DNA of 35,634 nucleotides from a virus, in IMG/VR virus record IMGVR_UViG_3300032242_001051, positions 1 through 35,634 of that record; one strand, written 5' to 3'. Positions 1 through 10,700 of the stretch are shown here, one piece after another. A program made the position numbers and the translations under genes. Under the pieces are notes generated by a model that saw only the letters and a list, made by a program, of their open reading frames with translations, did no database searches and was not told the origin of the DNA. Position 1 is the stretch's first letter, and each line of letters starts with the position of its first letter.

Positions 1-772
1 CGCCAGCTTGCGTTACCTTAAACTGTGATGCAGACCCTAGTGCTAAACCATTATTGGAGTCTAGGTATATGTTGGTTGCTGTCAGTGCGGTTGACCCGAT
101 TGTAAAGCCACCTATGGTTCCTGCTGAAGCGGTTATGTTTCCTGTTATGGATGCGTTGGTTGCTGTTAAAGTACCATCACTTTTTACGGAAAATTCTGCA
201 AGTGCGGGATTGGAATCGCCAGCCCAAAATGGATATCCTGTTGTATTCATGCCTACGGCATTTATTCCAGTTCCCGCCGTTAATGATGTTGCACCAATTG
301 CCCATCCACCAATTAAACCAGCTCCAGCATAAATTGTTCCTCTAAAATATGCGTTTCCATCAGCGGTGTTTAAGAAAAATTGTGCTTGACCAGAAGCACC
401 TGTATTATCTATTTTATAACCTAAAATACCTGTGCTATTCACAACTACCGCACCAGTGTTTGCCGTACCAGTCATTTTTGCTATTGCACTAGCAGTATCA
501 TTCCAGACATCGGCTAATTGTAATGTACCTGTTGCTTTTATTGCATTTTTATTTAACCCACCAGCAGTAACTGCGCCACCAGCTAATTTGCTTGATCTTT
601 GTGCTAATGCAGTAACAACTGTAGCATTGATTGAAGTAATTGTACCATCAACTGGTACAGTAAATTGATACATATTGGAATATTCTGATGTTTTTCCATC
701 TGCATCAATAGCTCTTACCATTACTGTATAAGTTTTACCACTTACTAATCCAGTTAAATCAATTTCTGCCAT
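1..772 (-). CDS. Tail fibre / receptor-binding protein, 3' end cut off by the window
   Basis: I read this frame by hand from the ATG at 772-770. It stays open for 257 codons to the left edge (last whole codon 2-4), so the protein is truncated by the window. Residues about 5-38 look like the second half of a fibronectin type III domain (LTGL, then TYTVMVRAIDADGKTS). Two copies of a fibre repeat follow, GLIGGWAIGATSLTAG (about residue 160) and GTIGGFTIGSTALTAT (about 220). This is the G-x-IGG-(W/F)-x-IG type seen in siphophage side fibres and PblB-like adhesins. The start is set by an in-frame TGA at 781-779, and the upstream gene's stop ends one base before the ATG, so translation is probably coupled. 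Being an adhesin is inferred from the repeat type and position downstream of the hub. Confidence 0.75.
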   Translation of the reverse strand, partial: MAEIDLTGLVSGKTYTVMVRAIDADGKTSEYSNMYQFTVPVDGTITSINATVVTALAQRSSKLAGGAVTAGGLNKNAIKATGTLQLADVWNDTASAIAKMTGTANTGAVVVNSTGILGYKIDNTGASGQAQFFLNTADGNAYFRGTIYAGAGLIGGWAIGATSLTAGTGINAVGMNTTGYPFWAGDSNPALAEFSVKSDGTLTATNASITGNITASAGTIGGFTIGSTALTATNIYLDSNNGLALGSASQFKVTQAG

Positions 773-773
773 A

Positions 774-1703
774 CTAATTCACCGTCAAATAATATTCTAT
801 CTCTAAGGGTTGACCATATAATGTTGTAATAATTGGTGCTGATGCGGATGATCGACTTACTAAATTTTGAACATTTGTTTTTACGTCTCCCGACATTAAC
901 TTTAAATTATCAAAACTTGGAGATGCTGCGCCACCCCATACACTTGCAGTAATACTTGACAAAACATAGTCAAATCCTGATGTTGGGCTTGCTGATAACG
1001 ACACTGATGCAGTATAGTATCCAGAAACAGAACTATTTATTGATGCTGTTGTTGTTTTCCAAGTGTATCCCTGATCATCTGTTAGGGTAAATGATACGGA
1101 TGATGTGCCAGCAGAAGTTGTAGGAATATAATATAAAAACTGTGCGTAATCATTTGTTGTATAATTAGAAATCCCAATTGGTGTTGTTAAATAATTAATT
1201 CCAACACTACCAGAAGGAATAGTGACATTGTATGAGCCAGAACGGGAATTTCCAGAACTATCTAAAGTTCTGTAACTTGCAGTTGAAACAGATCCACCGA
1301 CAAGCCATGCACTAGAACCAGAACTTCCATATATTTCTGAAAAATCACTTATCTGATAATTATCTTTTTGAGTTGATTGTATTAAATTTGTAGGTATTAT
1401 TCCAATTTCATAAATTGATGCAACAAGTCCTGGTGAGCATGTTCCTTTAATAACCATTTGATTTGAACCAGATGTTGTTATATAAGACTTACTTGTAACT
1501 TTAGTTCTATAAACTTCATATGCTAATTGGGTATCTGATACAGTAGGTGTAGAATATAAAACTCCTACTGTCAAAGTTCCCGCCCAATCTGCTACACCAT
1601 TAGTAAGAAATTGATTAATAATATCTCTTCCATTTGTAGTAATTATATTTTCACTTTCAGCCAGGGTTACACCATTTGACTTAAATATATATTTTCCCTT
1701 CAT
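774..1703 (-). CDS. Tail-associated beta-sandwich protein, probable accessory adhesin (309 aa)
   Basis: Complete 309-residue protein, rich in Ser, Thr and Gly. The first ~110 residues (KYIFKSNG, IITTNGRDIINQFL, then WAGTLTVGVLYSTP) resemble the start of small phage tail proteins that present a beta-sandwich. Residues about 120-275 look like a jelly-roll carbohydrate-binding fold: alternating beta strands, an aromatic YTWKTTT strand, and an FDNLKL strand typical of CBM_4_9-like modules. No catalytic motif is visible. Its ATG overlaps the upstream stop (TAATG), and GGTGGAGAG just before it serves as ribosome-binding site. It lies between two genes that each seem to hold half of an FN3 domain. 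Role in carbohydrate recognition at the tail tip is inference. Confidence 0.6.
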   Translation of the reverse strand: MKGKYIFKSNGVTLAESENIITTNGRDIINQFLTNGVADWAGTLTVGVLYSTPTVSDTQLAYEVYRTKVTSKSYITTSGSNQMVIKGTCSPGLVASIYEIGIIPTNLIQSTQKDNYQISDFSEIYGSSGSSAWLVGGSVSTASYRTLDSSGNSRSGSYNVTIPSGSVGINYLTTPIGISNYTTNDYAQFLYYIPTTSAGTSSVSFTLTDDQGYTWKTTTASINSSVSGYYTASVSLSASPTSGFDYVLSSITASVWGGAASPSFDNLKLMSGDVKTNVQNLVSRSSASAPIITTLYGQPLEIEYYLTVN

Positions 1704-2182
1704 TAACTCTCCACCAAACTAATTGAATAATCATAATCTATAGCACTGCTAACATCATCAAATTCTAATGATGCTGTCCAAGACACAGTTCCGTCTGCTT
1801 CTGCAGAATTGTCTTCTAATCTAAAACTTGTAACAACTAAATTAACAGGAGGAGATAATAAACCACTATCTGGAGCATCTCCTTGACCATCTCCATTACC
1901 TGTATCTGGGGGAGGATCTAATGTTAAAGTATCTGGGTCTACATACTCAGATGCCAAATCCTCTGTTATAACATCATCAACATTTTGTTCTCCAGTGTCG
2001 GAAAAGTTTTGTCTTTCAGATGCTGGAATAATTATATAAGGAACTGTCAATTTTGATAAGTATGAACGATTATTTCTAGGGTCATCGCTATAGATAACCA
2101 TCTTGCCATGTGATGGAACCCTAGATGGCAAAATAACTTTTGCGGGATTTTGTGGTGTGTAATCTGGTCCTGAATTTAACAT
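1703..2182 (-). CDS. Tail protein ending in the first half of an FN3 domain (159 aa)
   Basis: 159-residue protein. Residues 1-60 include a basic/proline segment (AKVILPSRVPSHGKMVIYSDD). The middle is an acidic linker (EQNVDDVITEDLASEYVDPD, then PPPDTGNGDGQGD). The C-terminal ~48 residues (SPPVNLVVTSF, DGTVSWTAS, IDYDYSISLVES) match strands A, B and C of a fibronectin type III fold and then stop, so the domain is half-length. The ATG at 2182 has a strong GGAGGAA site 6-8 bases upstream and a TGGTATAAT element 18 bases upstream, so it may be the first gene of a small transcription unit. Function is unknown. Its place behind the hub suggests a linker that carries fibre components. Confidence 0.6.
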   Translation of the reverse strand: MLNSGPDYTPQNPAKVILPSRVPSHGKMVIYSDDPRNNRSYLSKLTVPYIIIPASERQNFSDTGEQNVDDVITEDLASEYVDPDTLTLDPPPDTGNGDGQGDAPDSGLLSPPVNLVVTSFRLEDNSAEADGTVSWTASLEFDDVSSAIDYDYSISLVES

Positions 2183-2200
2183 TTTTCCTCCAATTCTTAT

Positions 2201-2209
2201 ATTATACCA
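2201..2209 (-). promoter_or_regulatory. Extended -10 promoter (TGGTATAAT) for the terminal adhesion genes
   Basis: TGGTATAAT read on the minus strand fits TGn-TATAAT exactly. It lies between the hub stop and the 2182 start. No -35 box is visible at normal spacing. The same nonamer recurs before other units in the window. The predicted leader is only about 11 bases and contains the GGAGGAA site. Confidence 0.5.
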
Positions 2210-2212
2210 TTT

Positions 2213-5200
2213 TTAAGATAATATAGGCTTTAATATAAGAGATGTATCTTCACCCCCCTGACCCCATCCTTGCGTAATTGATGAAACAAGACATGTAATT
2301 GGTTTATTAGATAAAGTATTTTGATTGTATCCAATACCCTTAAGACTATAAATTAAATTAACATAATCTCCAACTTGAATTAATGGGTTTGCAAAAATAC
2401 TAATACCAATATCTACATAGAAGGTATCCATAGCTTTTGAAAGAATGTTAATTGTTTTTTCTGCATCTTCACGAGTATTAAACCATTTACTACCTAAACT
2501 TACAGATTGCTGAAATCCTGGATTTATTACTCTTGTAATTGTTTCTGCCAAATTTGCTGTTTGAAAATGTGCATTTATTTGTAGGTCTGGAGTAGTTGAT
2601 TGATCTGAATTATTTGTAGATGAATGTAAAGGAACAAATTCTTCACAATTATTAGATATTAATAATTTAAATCCAAATGGTGTAGCCAAAAGTTTTGAAT
2701 ACATTAAATCATCTTGTTTTACTGGACCCATTAAATTTGCTTCCGCATTAGTGACATCAACACTTTGATTAGCCCCGTACTGAATTTTAATAATTTCTGC
2801 TGTGCTATTAACAATAGGAGCAGTATGAAATTTAGAATCGTAAAATGCCAAACCTTGAAATCTTGGTTTATCTTGAAACAAATAACAATTATTTTGAATA
2901 TATTTACCTTTTACAATATTTGTTAGATTTTCTGTTGTAGTAAAATAATATCTAGATTGAATTTGATATTGATTTGCTGGCACAGATACTGCTGGTTTTC
3001 CAACTGGTTGAACATAATCCGCATACAATTCATGCAAAAGTATATCTGAATTTTGTTCACTATCATGATTTGAAAGATAAGCACCAAATTCATTCTGACC
3101 AGAATTGATTGATATATCACAAGCTACTGAAGCAACTCTAACATTATCTAAGGCAACTACTAAATTTTTATTTTCAAAATACAATGCAAGTCTATGTCTT
3201 ACTCCGTCAAAGAACTTACCGCCAATTAATTGATTTTTAATTATATAATTTATTTTAGAATTATTATAATAATATACATTTAAAAAGTATTTTATGCTTG
3301 ATGTATTTTTACCTTGACCAGAACGAATTTCAGCTAGGAGCATTCCATTTGTTCCACTACTAGGTTTATTAAAAAATATTCCTACTGACATATCTGGAAA
3401 ATTTTCATAATATGAAGGAACATCACTTTTTTTAGTTACAGTTTTTCCATTTTTATCTTTTGTTGTTATATTTTTATAATATGACATTTTTTTAGCATTT
3501 AATAAATGATCTGAATCATAATTTCCATCTAAAGTATAAACGTCATTTTTAAAAGGAATAGAAAAATCAATGGCGAATAAATTATAATTTACACTTTTTT
3601 TCTTTGGAGACAATAGTACATACGAGCCAACCGCCACATTTGATATTTGAAGTGTTCCATTTTTTGGTACAGAAATAGAACCAAATTGTTTTGTTAAAGT
3701 AGCAATTCCTTTTGATTGGTCATATGCATATTGATTAAAATTATTATTAAGATCTGATGATGTAATCAATAAATGATCTTTTGGTGTGGTACCATACATT
3801 CCTCTTTGCAAACCAACTATCTTACCCGTTAATTTTCTACCCACATTTTGTGCTTGTGGAAATTGCTGTAAAATTAAATTTATTCCTTCATCTATATCCG
3901 ACTTTGATCTAATAATTTTTGATATTTGCATATCTACATTAATTGAATCATCTTGAGGATAAAAGGTACTTTCAAATCCGTTAAAAGAAACAATTTCATT
4001 TCCAATAAATCCAATACCAGAATAATTTTCTCCTATAGAACGATTTCCATTTACTATATTATTTGGAGATATATAAAAATAGTTTTGAGAAATTGTAAGA
4101 TTATCATCTAAATAATTCATTCCTACAGCTTTTCCTTCAATTTCTTTATATGCTTGTGGGGAGTTCAAGGTGTATTTGTAGCTCCCGTCATTAAAATTAT
4201 GATTTATAGAATATGACATAGTTGGTTTTTCATATCTTAATTGAATTACACCAATTTTTTCATTAATGTTTTCTTTATAACTATTTGGAATAATATTTGG
4301 AATATAAGTAGGACTTGCAGAATTTGATGTAAGCGTATATAAGGAGTCTGTAATAACGGCGGTTGGGGCAAAAGATGCTGATAAAATTTGATTATATATT
4401 TCGCCTAAATTTCTAAATCTTAAAATTCCATATTCATCAACGTACCCGCCAATTTGATGAACTATAAATAAATCTTGTAAATTTTCAAAAACTGTTTTAG
4501 TTTCATCTGCATAAAATAATGTGGTGTCTCCACAGGTAGAGCAAACATTTTTTAAATCGTCATAATCATAATCACTAATTCCACTAGCTGCCAGCATGCT
4601 AGTTATAATATAAAACAAATTAGATTCTTTAATCAGAATTGTTGGAGATATTTGAGTTTGTAAAACATTTTTTGTAAAGTCAAAAAGGTCTACGGAAACT
4701 GTATCAATATCGTTTACTTGCCATCCATTAGAATACATAACAAATTGTGGTATATTTTCATTAAAATCTTTTTGGAAGGATGCTGGAGATAAAAATCCAG
4801 TAAATTTAATTCCCTGTCTTAATAAGTTTGTAAATGTACCACTTGTTGCTGAGTTTTCAAATACTGAAAAAGCATTATTTCCAGAATAAACTGGAATATT
4901 ACTAAATTCAATATTACCACTATTTGAATTAATATATGAAAATGGGAAACCAGATGTTTGACCAGATGTTAATTCTTTTTTAACATTATATGAAATCAAA
5001 TACTGGCTAAGATCTATTTCTAATCTTGGAGAAATTTCTATAATATGGCTTCTAGCAGAATTGACAAAATAAGTTGTTCCGTCACCAAATGGATTTGATG
5101 ATGGGGTATTTGTCGAAATAAAACCAATTCCACGAACATTGCTAACTACATTTTGAAAAGTAGCACTTGAACTTAATTGTGGAGGGGATGTCCAAGGAAT

Positions 5201-6763
5201 TGTGCTCCAATTTGTACCATCATAATATAATACTGTACATCCATTAGAATTAAAACTTGAAGAAGTTAATTGTATTTTTGTCTGAGTACGATTTGGACCA
5301 GTATATAAAATAACACTACCACTTATTGGAGTTGTATAAGTATTTAAATGTTTTATAACAATTTTGTTAATTGACATATAATTATTATATTGTGCTTGTA
5401 TTTCTTGTTTCTTTTCTGAAGATATGTAGTATTTAAAAATATCTGTTTTTGCATTAAGTATTTGTATACTTGGACCCAGACCATGCTTATAAATATAATT
5501 ATCTGGATTTTTTACTGCAAAAGAAACTGGTTTTGTTACTTTTGTGATTGAATCTTTATTAACTATTTTATCATCACTTGGTAAAGAAAGGTAGGTTAAA
5601 GATTCTCCTGGTCTTAATGATTTAAATGCTGATTCTGTTGGATAATATTCATTTAAAAAATAATCAGATTCTGTAATTTCATAAAGTTCAATGTTATCTA
5701 CTAAAAGGTTTGATTTTTCATATTCAGAAATCATATCTAGTCTTAAAGAAAATTGTGAAAAGTTTTGATTTGAGTCTGATGGTGTTCCAAACCATACTTC
5801 TACTCTTGTCCATCCATCAAGTTTTGCTTCAATAGAACTTGCATTACTAATCATATCACCATAAAAGGTATTTGATGTTTTTACATAAAAACTTCCGCTT
5901 GCTGTTACTTCATTATTTGAAGAATCATATAATTGAATTGATGGGGTAACAAAAACATGACTACTAAAAGTTGCGGGTGCATATGAAAGTGGAAAATTTT
6001 TAGATACATCATCAACATAGCTATTACTAGGAACAGTAGTTAAATAAGATGTTATTGATGAGTCTATTGCATCAAATCTATAAATTCTGTAGGCTGTGGC
6101 ATTTTTATCTGCAGTCCAACTTAGATTAACACTCGCAGTAGTATTTACAGTTACTGATTTAGAAAAATTAATATTGTTTGCATCTATTTGTAACGAAACA
6201 TTATTAGAGTTTACACCAATAATATTGTACTTATATGTTTTTTTTGGAGCAGAAGTGCTTGTTGGAGTTGCAGTAATAGATGTTGCAGGTATTTTTGATG
6301 TAAATCCATTTGTGTAGTTTACTCCAGTTGTTTTTACAAAGAAAACAAACTTATAAAATCTTCCCGCCTTATCCCCGCCACTTAAATTAAATTTATTTGA
6401 AATTACAGAACCAACAATAAGATTGGCGTTAGTATTAGTTGAAGTTGAAGTTGAGTCTAAAGAAATTTTGCTATTTATTTTAAAAGAAAGTGCTGATGCA
6501 GTTGTGTCTGATAAATTTGAAATTCCAACACCAGAACCACTTACACCGATTATTATATTATTTATAGACTTTGTTCCAACTCCAATATTAGTCCAATAAT
6601 TAGTATTATTAAAAACTGAATTTGAAAGCTCTGATGTAATAGAAGATAAAGTTATATATGGTGGATTGAAAGCATTATAGTTCCATTCAGCCCACACATT
6701 TGGAACTGCTGCAATTGAATTGGCGGAAGCAAAAAATTGTTGAGTTGATGCACTGCCTAACAT
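2213..6763 (-). CDS. Baseplate hub / minor tail protein (1516 aa)
   Basis: Large multidomain tail-tip protein. Residues about 165-250 form a fibronectin type III module (VNLSWTADKNATAYRIYRFD, then SNSYVDD). A domain ending VDNIELYEI (about 355) looks like a carbohydrate-binding sandwich. Around 600-800 is a hub-like section: IEISPRLEIDLSQYLISYNV, LAASGISDYDYDDL (about 720-735), a CSTC pair, then ENLQDLFIVHQIGGYVDEYG. This is the pattern of ReqiPepy6 gp37-type minor tail proteins of actinophages. Residues about 1120-1235 are LamG-like. The C-terminus (NPGFQQSVSLGSKWF, then YVDIGISIFANPLIQVGDYV) resembles the terminal domain of the same hub family. It directly follows the distal tail gene (TAATG overlap, GGAG site 7 bases upstream), the usual place for the hub or tail-associated lysin. 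No peptidase motif was recognised. Confidence 0.75.
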   Translation of the reverse strand: MLGSASTQQFFASANSIAAVPNVWAEWNYNAFNPPYITLSSITSELSNSVFNNTNYWTNIGVGTKSINNIIIGVSGSGVGISNLSDTTASALSFKINSKISLDSTSTSTNTNANLIVGSVISNKFNLSGGDKAGRFYKFVFFVKTTGVNYTNGFTSKIPATSITATPTSTSAPKKTYKYNIIGVNSNNVSLQIDANNINFSKSVTVNTTASVNLSWTADKNATAYRIYRFDAIDSSITSYLTTVPSNSYVDDVSKNFPLSYAPATFSSHVFVTPSIQLYDSSNNEVTASGSFYVKTSNTFYGDMISNASSIEAKLDGWTRVEVWFGTPSDSNQNFSQFSLRLDMISEYEKSNLLVDNIELYEITESDYFLNEYYPTESAFKSLRPGESLTYLSLPSDDKIVNKDSITKVTKPVSFAVKNPDNYIYKHGLGPSIQILNAKTDIFKYYISSEKKQEIQAQYNNYMSINKIVIKHLNTYTTPISGSVILYTGPNRTQTKIQLTSSSFNSNGCTVLYYDGTNWSTIPWTSPPQLSSSATFQNVVSNVRGIGFISTNTPSSNPFGDGTTYFVNSARSHIIEISPRLEIDLSQYLISYNVKKELTSGQTSGFPFSYINSNSGNIEFSNIPVYSGNNAFSVFENSATSGTFTNLLRQGIKFTGFLSPASFQKDFNENIPQFVMYSNGWQVNDIDTVSVDLFDFTKNVLQTQISPTILIKESNLFYIITSMLAASGISDYDYDDLKNVCSTCGDTTLFYADETKTVFENLQDLFIVHQIGGYVDEYGILRFRNLGEIYNQILSASFAPTAVITDSLYTLTSNSASPTYIPNIIPNSYKENINEKIGVIQLRYEKPTMSYSINHNFNDGSYKYTLNSPQAYKEIEGKAVGMNYLDDNLTISQNYFYISPNNIVNGNRSIGENYSGIGFIGNEIVSFNGFESTFYPQDDSINVDMQISKIIRSKSDIDEGINLILQQFPQAQNVGRKLTGKIVGLQRGMYGTTPKDHLLITSSDLNNNFNQYAYDQSKGIATLTKQFGSISVPKNGTLQISNVAVGSYVLLSPKKKSVNYNLFAIDFSIPFKNDVYTLDGNYDSDHLLNAKKMSYYKNITTKDKNGKTVTKKSDVPSYYENFPDMSVGIFFNKPSSGTNGMLLAEIRSGQGKNTSSIKYFLNVYYYNNSKINYIIKNQLIGGKFFDGVRHRLALYFENKNLVVALDNVRVASVACDISINSGQNEFGAYLSNHDSEQNSDILLHELYADYVQPVGKPAVSVPANQYQIQSRYYFTTTENLTNIVKGKYIQNNCYLFQDKPRFQGLAFYDSKFHTAPIVNSTAEIIKIQYGANQSVDVTNAEANLMGPVKQDDLMYSKLLATPFGFKLLISNNCEEFVPLHSSTNNSDQSTTPDLQINAHFQTANLAETITRVINPGFQQSVSLGSKWFNTREDAEKTINILSKAMDTFYVDIGISIFANPLIQVGDYVNLIYSLKGIGYNQNTLSNKPITCLVSSITQGWGQGGEDTSLILKPILS

Positions 6764-7764
6764 TATATCTCCGTAAAAGTCATACTAACATTAACAATAT
6801 CTGTCGTTGTATATCTTCTTGTAACATCATAACTAAAACTATCCATGAAAGCCCAAAATTCATCGTACCCGCCAACACTTGCGGTAGTCGAATTAGCACT
6901 TGCAGAAACATATGGGGATGGGTAAAAAGATGATGCAGCATATGCAGATGCTGTTGGACCAGAAGATGCAGTTATTGGGTTGTTATCTTTTGAATAAACA
7001 AGTCTGACCCTAACTGGCTTAAAAAGATTATTTTCATAAAATGCTTTCATCCAAGCACCACCTTTATTTCCGTCAACGGTGAGTGTATAACCTGAATTTA
7101 AATTTAATAAATAAGTTAAAGAAATTGTTGTATTTGTTCCAGCAACAAAACGAGAAGTTGCAACAGAATTTCCCGCAAAAGTTACAGACTTTACATAAAT
7201 ATAATCTGTGATAGATGCTGGAGTTGCATTAATTGTTACAATTGCATAAGCAGTTGATGTTGGAGCAGTTGCAGTAACACTCAGTTGAGACCATGAATTA
7301 TTATTTATAGATACAGAGGTCCCAGGAATAGTAGGAAGAATTAAAATATTGCTTGCATTATACCAATCAATTCTTATATAGGCATTTGCTGTTGAACTTG
7401 AAGTCCTTCTAATATTTGCAGTAGCCGTATATGTTTGACCAGGAGTAACAGTGTTTGTATTTCCTGTTGAATTTGTCCAAACATCTGCTACTGTAGAGGG
7501 AGTTAATTGAATTACATCATAGTCTGAAACAGGTACTCCAGTTCCAGATGGTAATTCTTGCCAAGAGACTGAAACTTTTCTTTTTTTAGCAACTACATAC
7601 TTTCTCATAGTTCCGTCTGCCATACGAGCAGCTTTATCAATCACTTCGTAGGTTAAATTTAAAGGTTGACGGTTATGATCTGTTAATTGTGAAAAGGCTG
7701 TTGTTGACGAACTATTATAATCACTTTGTGTTGCTAATAAAAGGGCAGCTGAAGAACTATACAT
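6763..7764 (-). CDS. Distal tail protein with carbohydrate-binding insertion (333 aa)
   Basis: Begins one base after the tape-measure stop (TAA-T-ATG) and ends in a TAATG overlap with the hub gene, which is the canonical Dit position. The N-terminal ~75 residues and the C-terminus (EFWAFMDSFSYDVTRRY, then VNVSMTFTEI) form the split ring domain typical of distal tail proteins. Residues about 95-205 are a beta-sandwich of CBM_4_9 type (GQTYTATANIRRTSSSTANA, WYNASN, NNSWSQLSVTATAP), so this looks like an evolved Dit that carries its own glycan-binding module. It would form the hexameric ring joining the tail tube to the hub. The assignment rests on synteny and fold pattern. Confidence 0.75.
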   Translation of the reverse strand: MYSSSAALLLATQSDYNSSSTTAFSQLTDHNRQPLNLTYEVIDKAARMADGTMRKYVVAKKRKVSVSWQELPSGTGVPVSDYDVIQLTPSTVADVWTNSTGNTNTVTPGQTYTATANIRRTSSSTANAYIRIDWYNASNILILPTIPGTSVSINNNSWSQLSVTATAPTSTAYAIVTINATPASITDYIYVKSVTFAGNSVATSRFVAGTNTTISLTYLLNLNSGYTLTVDGNKGGAWMKAFYENNLFKPVRVRLVYSKDNNPITASSGPTASAYAASSFYPSPYVSASANSTTASVGGYDEFWAFMDSFSYDVTRRYTTTDIVNVSMTFTEI

Positions 7765-7765
7765 A

Positions 7766-10700
7766 TTATCCTACCATTCCTATATTTCGAGGGGTTGAAA
7801 GAGTCTTTGAATCAGCTTTTATAGTTCTCATAACAACTCTCGCAATTTCATTTGGATCTGCATTAGTCGCAGCATTTACTGTAATATTATACACCGAATT
7901 GTCATTTAATGATGAATTGCTTGAATTATTTCCCACTCCCATTGGAATGTTTGATAAACTTGCAACATTAAATTGGCGGTTATTAATTGAATCTAATAAA
8001 TCTGTTCCATATGTACCAACTGCTGATGCTCTAACCACATATTCTCCGTTTGATAGCATAGTTGGAATCATATCGGATACTGGTCCACCTGGACCTCTTA
8101 CTAGACCGTTTGAACCACTCTTGAAGCTCATCAAACCTCCGTATCTTTTCGCTGGCACTACATTCCAGCCACCAGTTTGATTATCCCAATTTGTATGCCA
8201 CATCCATTTGCCACCTATTTGTTTGTAAAGTGTATTTCCTTTACCTGCCACTTCTTCAGACACATATGTTTGATAATTTCCCGAACTATCTCTTACCAAA
8301 GAATTATCACTTTGTACTTTATAAATTATACCTGAAGAGTTCATGATATAATCAGTGCCTAGTCTAAAGTGACCGCTTGGACTTCTCACTTTTGATACAG
8401 TAAATCCTGGACCACCTGAAGCACCTGAACCGCCACCGCCTTGCTTCCAGTCATTAGTTGCTTGCGTAATGTACCATGTTGCACTATTTTTCTTTTTACC
8501 CGCTGCAGCATCTCGTTGCATATTTGCCATTGCATCCATCATAATAAATGCTCCAGATGCTGATGTTGCAAGTAATCCCATGCCTTTTGCTGCGTTAACT
8601 AAATCATTGTGAAGTCCACCAATTTTATCAAAATTTAATCCATCTGTTGTTTCTAAACTTGAAGCAAGATTTGAAGCGAGTTGATTTGCGGTGCCTAAAG
8701 GAATATGTAATTCTGTTTTAAAAACTTGAGCAAGACCAGACAAAAATGTTTTTTTATCTTTCCAATTTCCTGATGCTAAAAATGTTTGAAATGCTGATGT
8801 TGCAGCAGCTGTATTTGTAGTAATATCATCTATTGTTCCAGCAACACTGGTAGCAGTAGTCTGCGTTGTTTGATTTAGTGTACTAATTTGTTTGTTTAAA
8901 ATTTTTATTTGAGCACTTGCTTGGTCAATATTTGCTTGATGTTTTGCAATTGCTTTATCGTAAGCATCATCTTGAGTTGCTTTTCTTTTTGCATCAGCTT
9001 GTTTTAATAACTCGGCATTATATGCTCCCTGAGCTTCTGACATAGCCAACAAATCGCCACTTGCACCAGCTTGTGTTATTTTATCTCTTAATCCAGCAAG
9101 AGTTTGTTCATTTTGAATTTGCTGTTGCTGAGATTCCCAAAGTTTATCATATGCTTGTTTTTCTTTATTTAGACCGTTAATAATTGCATTTTCGCTATCT
9201 ATATAATCTTGAAGTTTATTTACTTGATCTTGTAAACCATTTGTTTTCTTTTGAGTTGCTGCTTGTGCTGTTGCTGCAGCCTTAGCTTGATTTTGTTGTA
9301 ATTTTGCTGCAAAAGCTGAAATTACATTTGTAGCTAACTGCGTAGCATTATAATTTTGCATTTCTTGATTTAAAGTATCCACATGAGTTGCTAAAAATTG
9401 TGCTGATTCTGCATCTCCTTGCCATCCTAAAGACATAAGAGTGTTTATTTGATAAATCTTGTCTGTTGTAACTCCAGTATTTTGAAGTGTGGCATTAAAT
9501 TTTTGCAAGTCTGGATTAGTTTTTGCAAGATCATCTTGATATTTTTGGAATACTTGATCATTCATTAACATAGCTCTTTGATTTCCTAAAGCGGTTGCTA
9601 CCGTTTTAGAAGCACCATCAGTTTTAATTGTTTTATACAAAGGACCAGTAGATGTCATTGCATTTTCAATATATTTATTAAATGAATAAGCATTCTCACT
9701 TTGAATTCCTGTTTTTATTGCTGTTGCTACTGCAGTTGGATCAAAATTAGTATTTACTGTTTGCCATGATGATGCAACTGTCGAACTTGCATTAGCTCTT
9801 TGATAATCTGTTACTATTCTTCCTTTTGCATCTACCAAATAGTTCTGTCTCATTTGATTGGTGTCAACTAACGTATTTAAAATTTTTCCGAAGGCTTCTT
9901 TAGGATCTAAAAACTTTGAGAATTTAGTTATCATATTTTGTGCTGTCATCATGCCTACTCCACCAGCTCTAAGATATGATAAAATTTGTAAGTTTGCATC
10001 TGAAGCTTTTACTCCCGCACCAATTAAAGTTTCATATTTTGCCATAGCAAGATTTTCAATTTTTTGTCTATTAGAGCCAACATCTGAAGATAAATCTGTT
10101 AAATTTTTCAAAGCATCTTGTACTGTTGGATCTGTAGCATTTTTCCAAGAATCAATTGCATTTTGCAATTTGGTTGTGCTAACACCAATTTTTTCTGCCG
10201 ATATAATAGAAATTGAACCAAGGTCTCTAACTTTAATTCCAAGAGATTGTATAGAATTGGTATCTAATGTAACGGAATTTATTAATCCCGCTTTTGCTTC
10301 TTTTAATTTTTCTTCATTTGCTTTCCATGCACCATAAATACCACCTGCAACAGCTCCAATTCCAGCACCAATTAAAGCACCTTCGGGTCCAAACATACCA
10401 CCAATTGAAGCAAGTGAACCTGCAGCATTAAGTGCTGATTTTCCAGCACCTTCTTGCATATTTTTGGTCATTGCTCCTGTGCCAGCCGATATACCCATAC
10501 CAAGACCCATACCACCCATCATGCGACCCATAGAAAATTCTTTGCCCATTGGATTTAACATGCTTGCAAGTTTTCCGCCACCTGATTTTAATGCACCGCC
10601 AGCAGACATCATATTTGCTGCTGCTGCTTCTTTTGCTGAAACTGCAAGTTGCCCAAGGCTTTCGGTAGCTCTTACTGCTCCATCTTTAAGCGTTGTAGCT

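Noticed and set aside
8124-8140. GGAGGTTTGATG inside the tape measure as a second nested start
   Set aside because: Only four bases separate GGAGG from the ATG and the GGAGG simply encodes conserved Gly-Gly; not comparable with the scaffold site.
7689-8180. 163-residue open frame on the plus strand (and other plus-strand frames over 2-34 kb)
   Set aside because: All lie opposite well-supported minus-strand genes, have no ribosome-binding sites, and show reverse-complement bias; no plus-strand gene is supported in this window.
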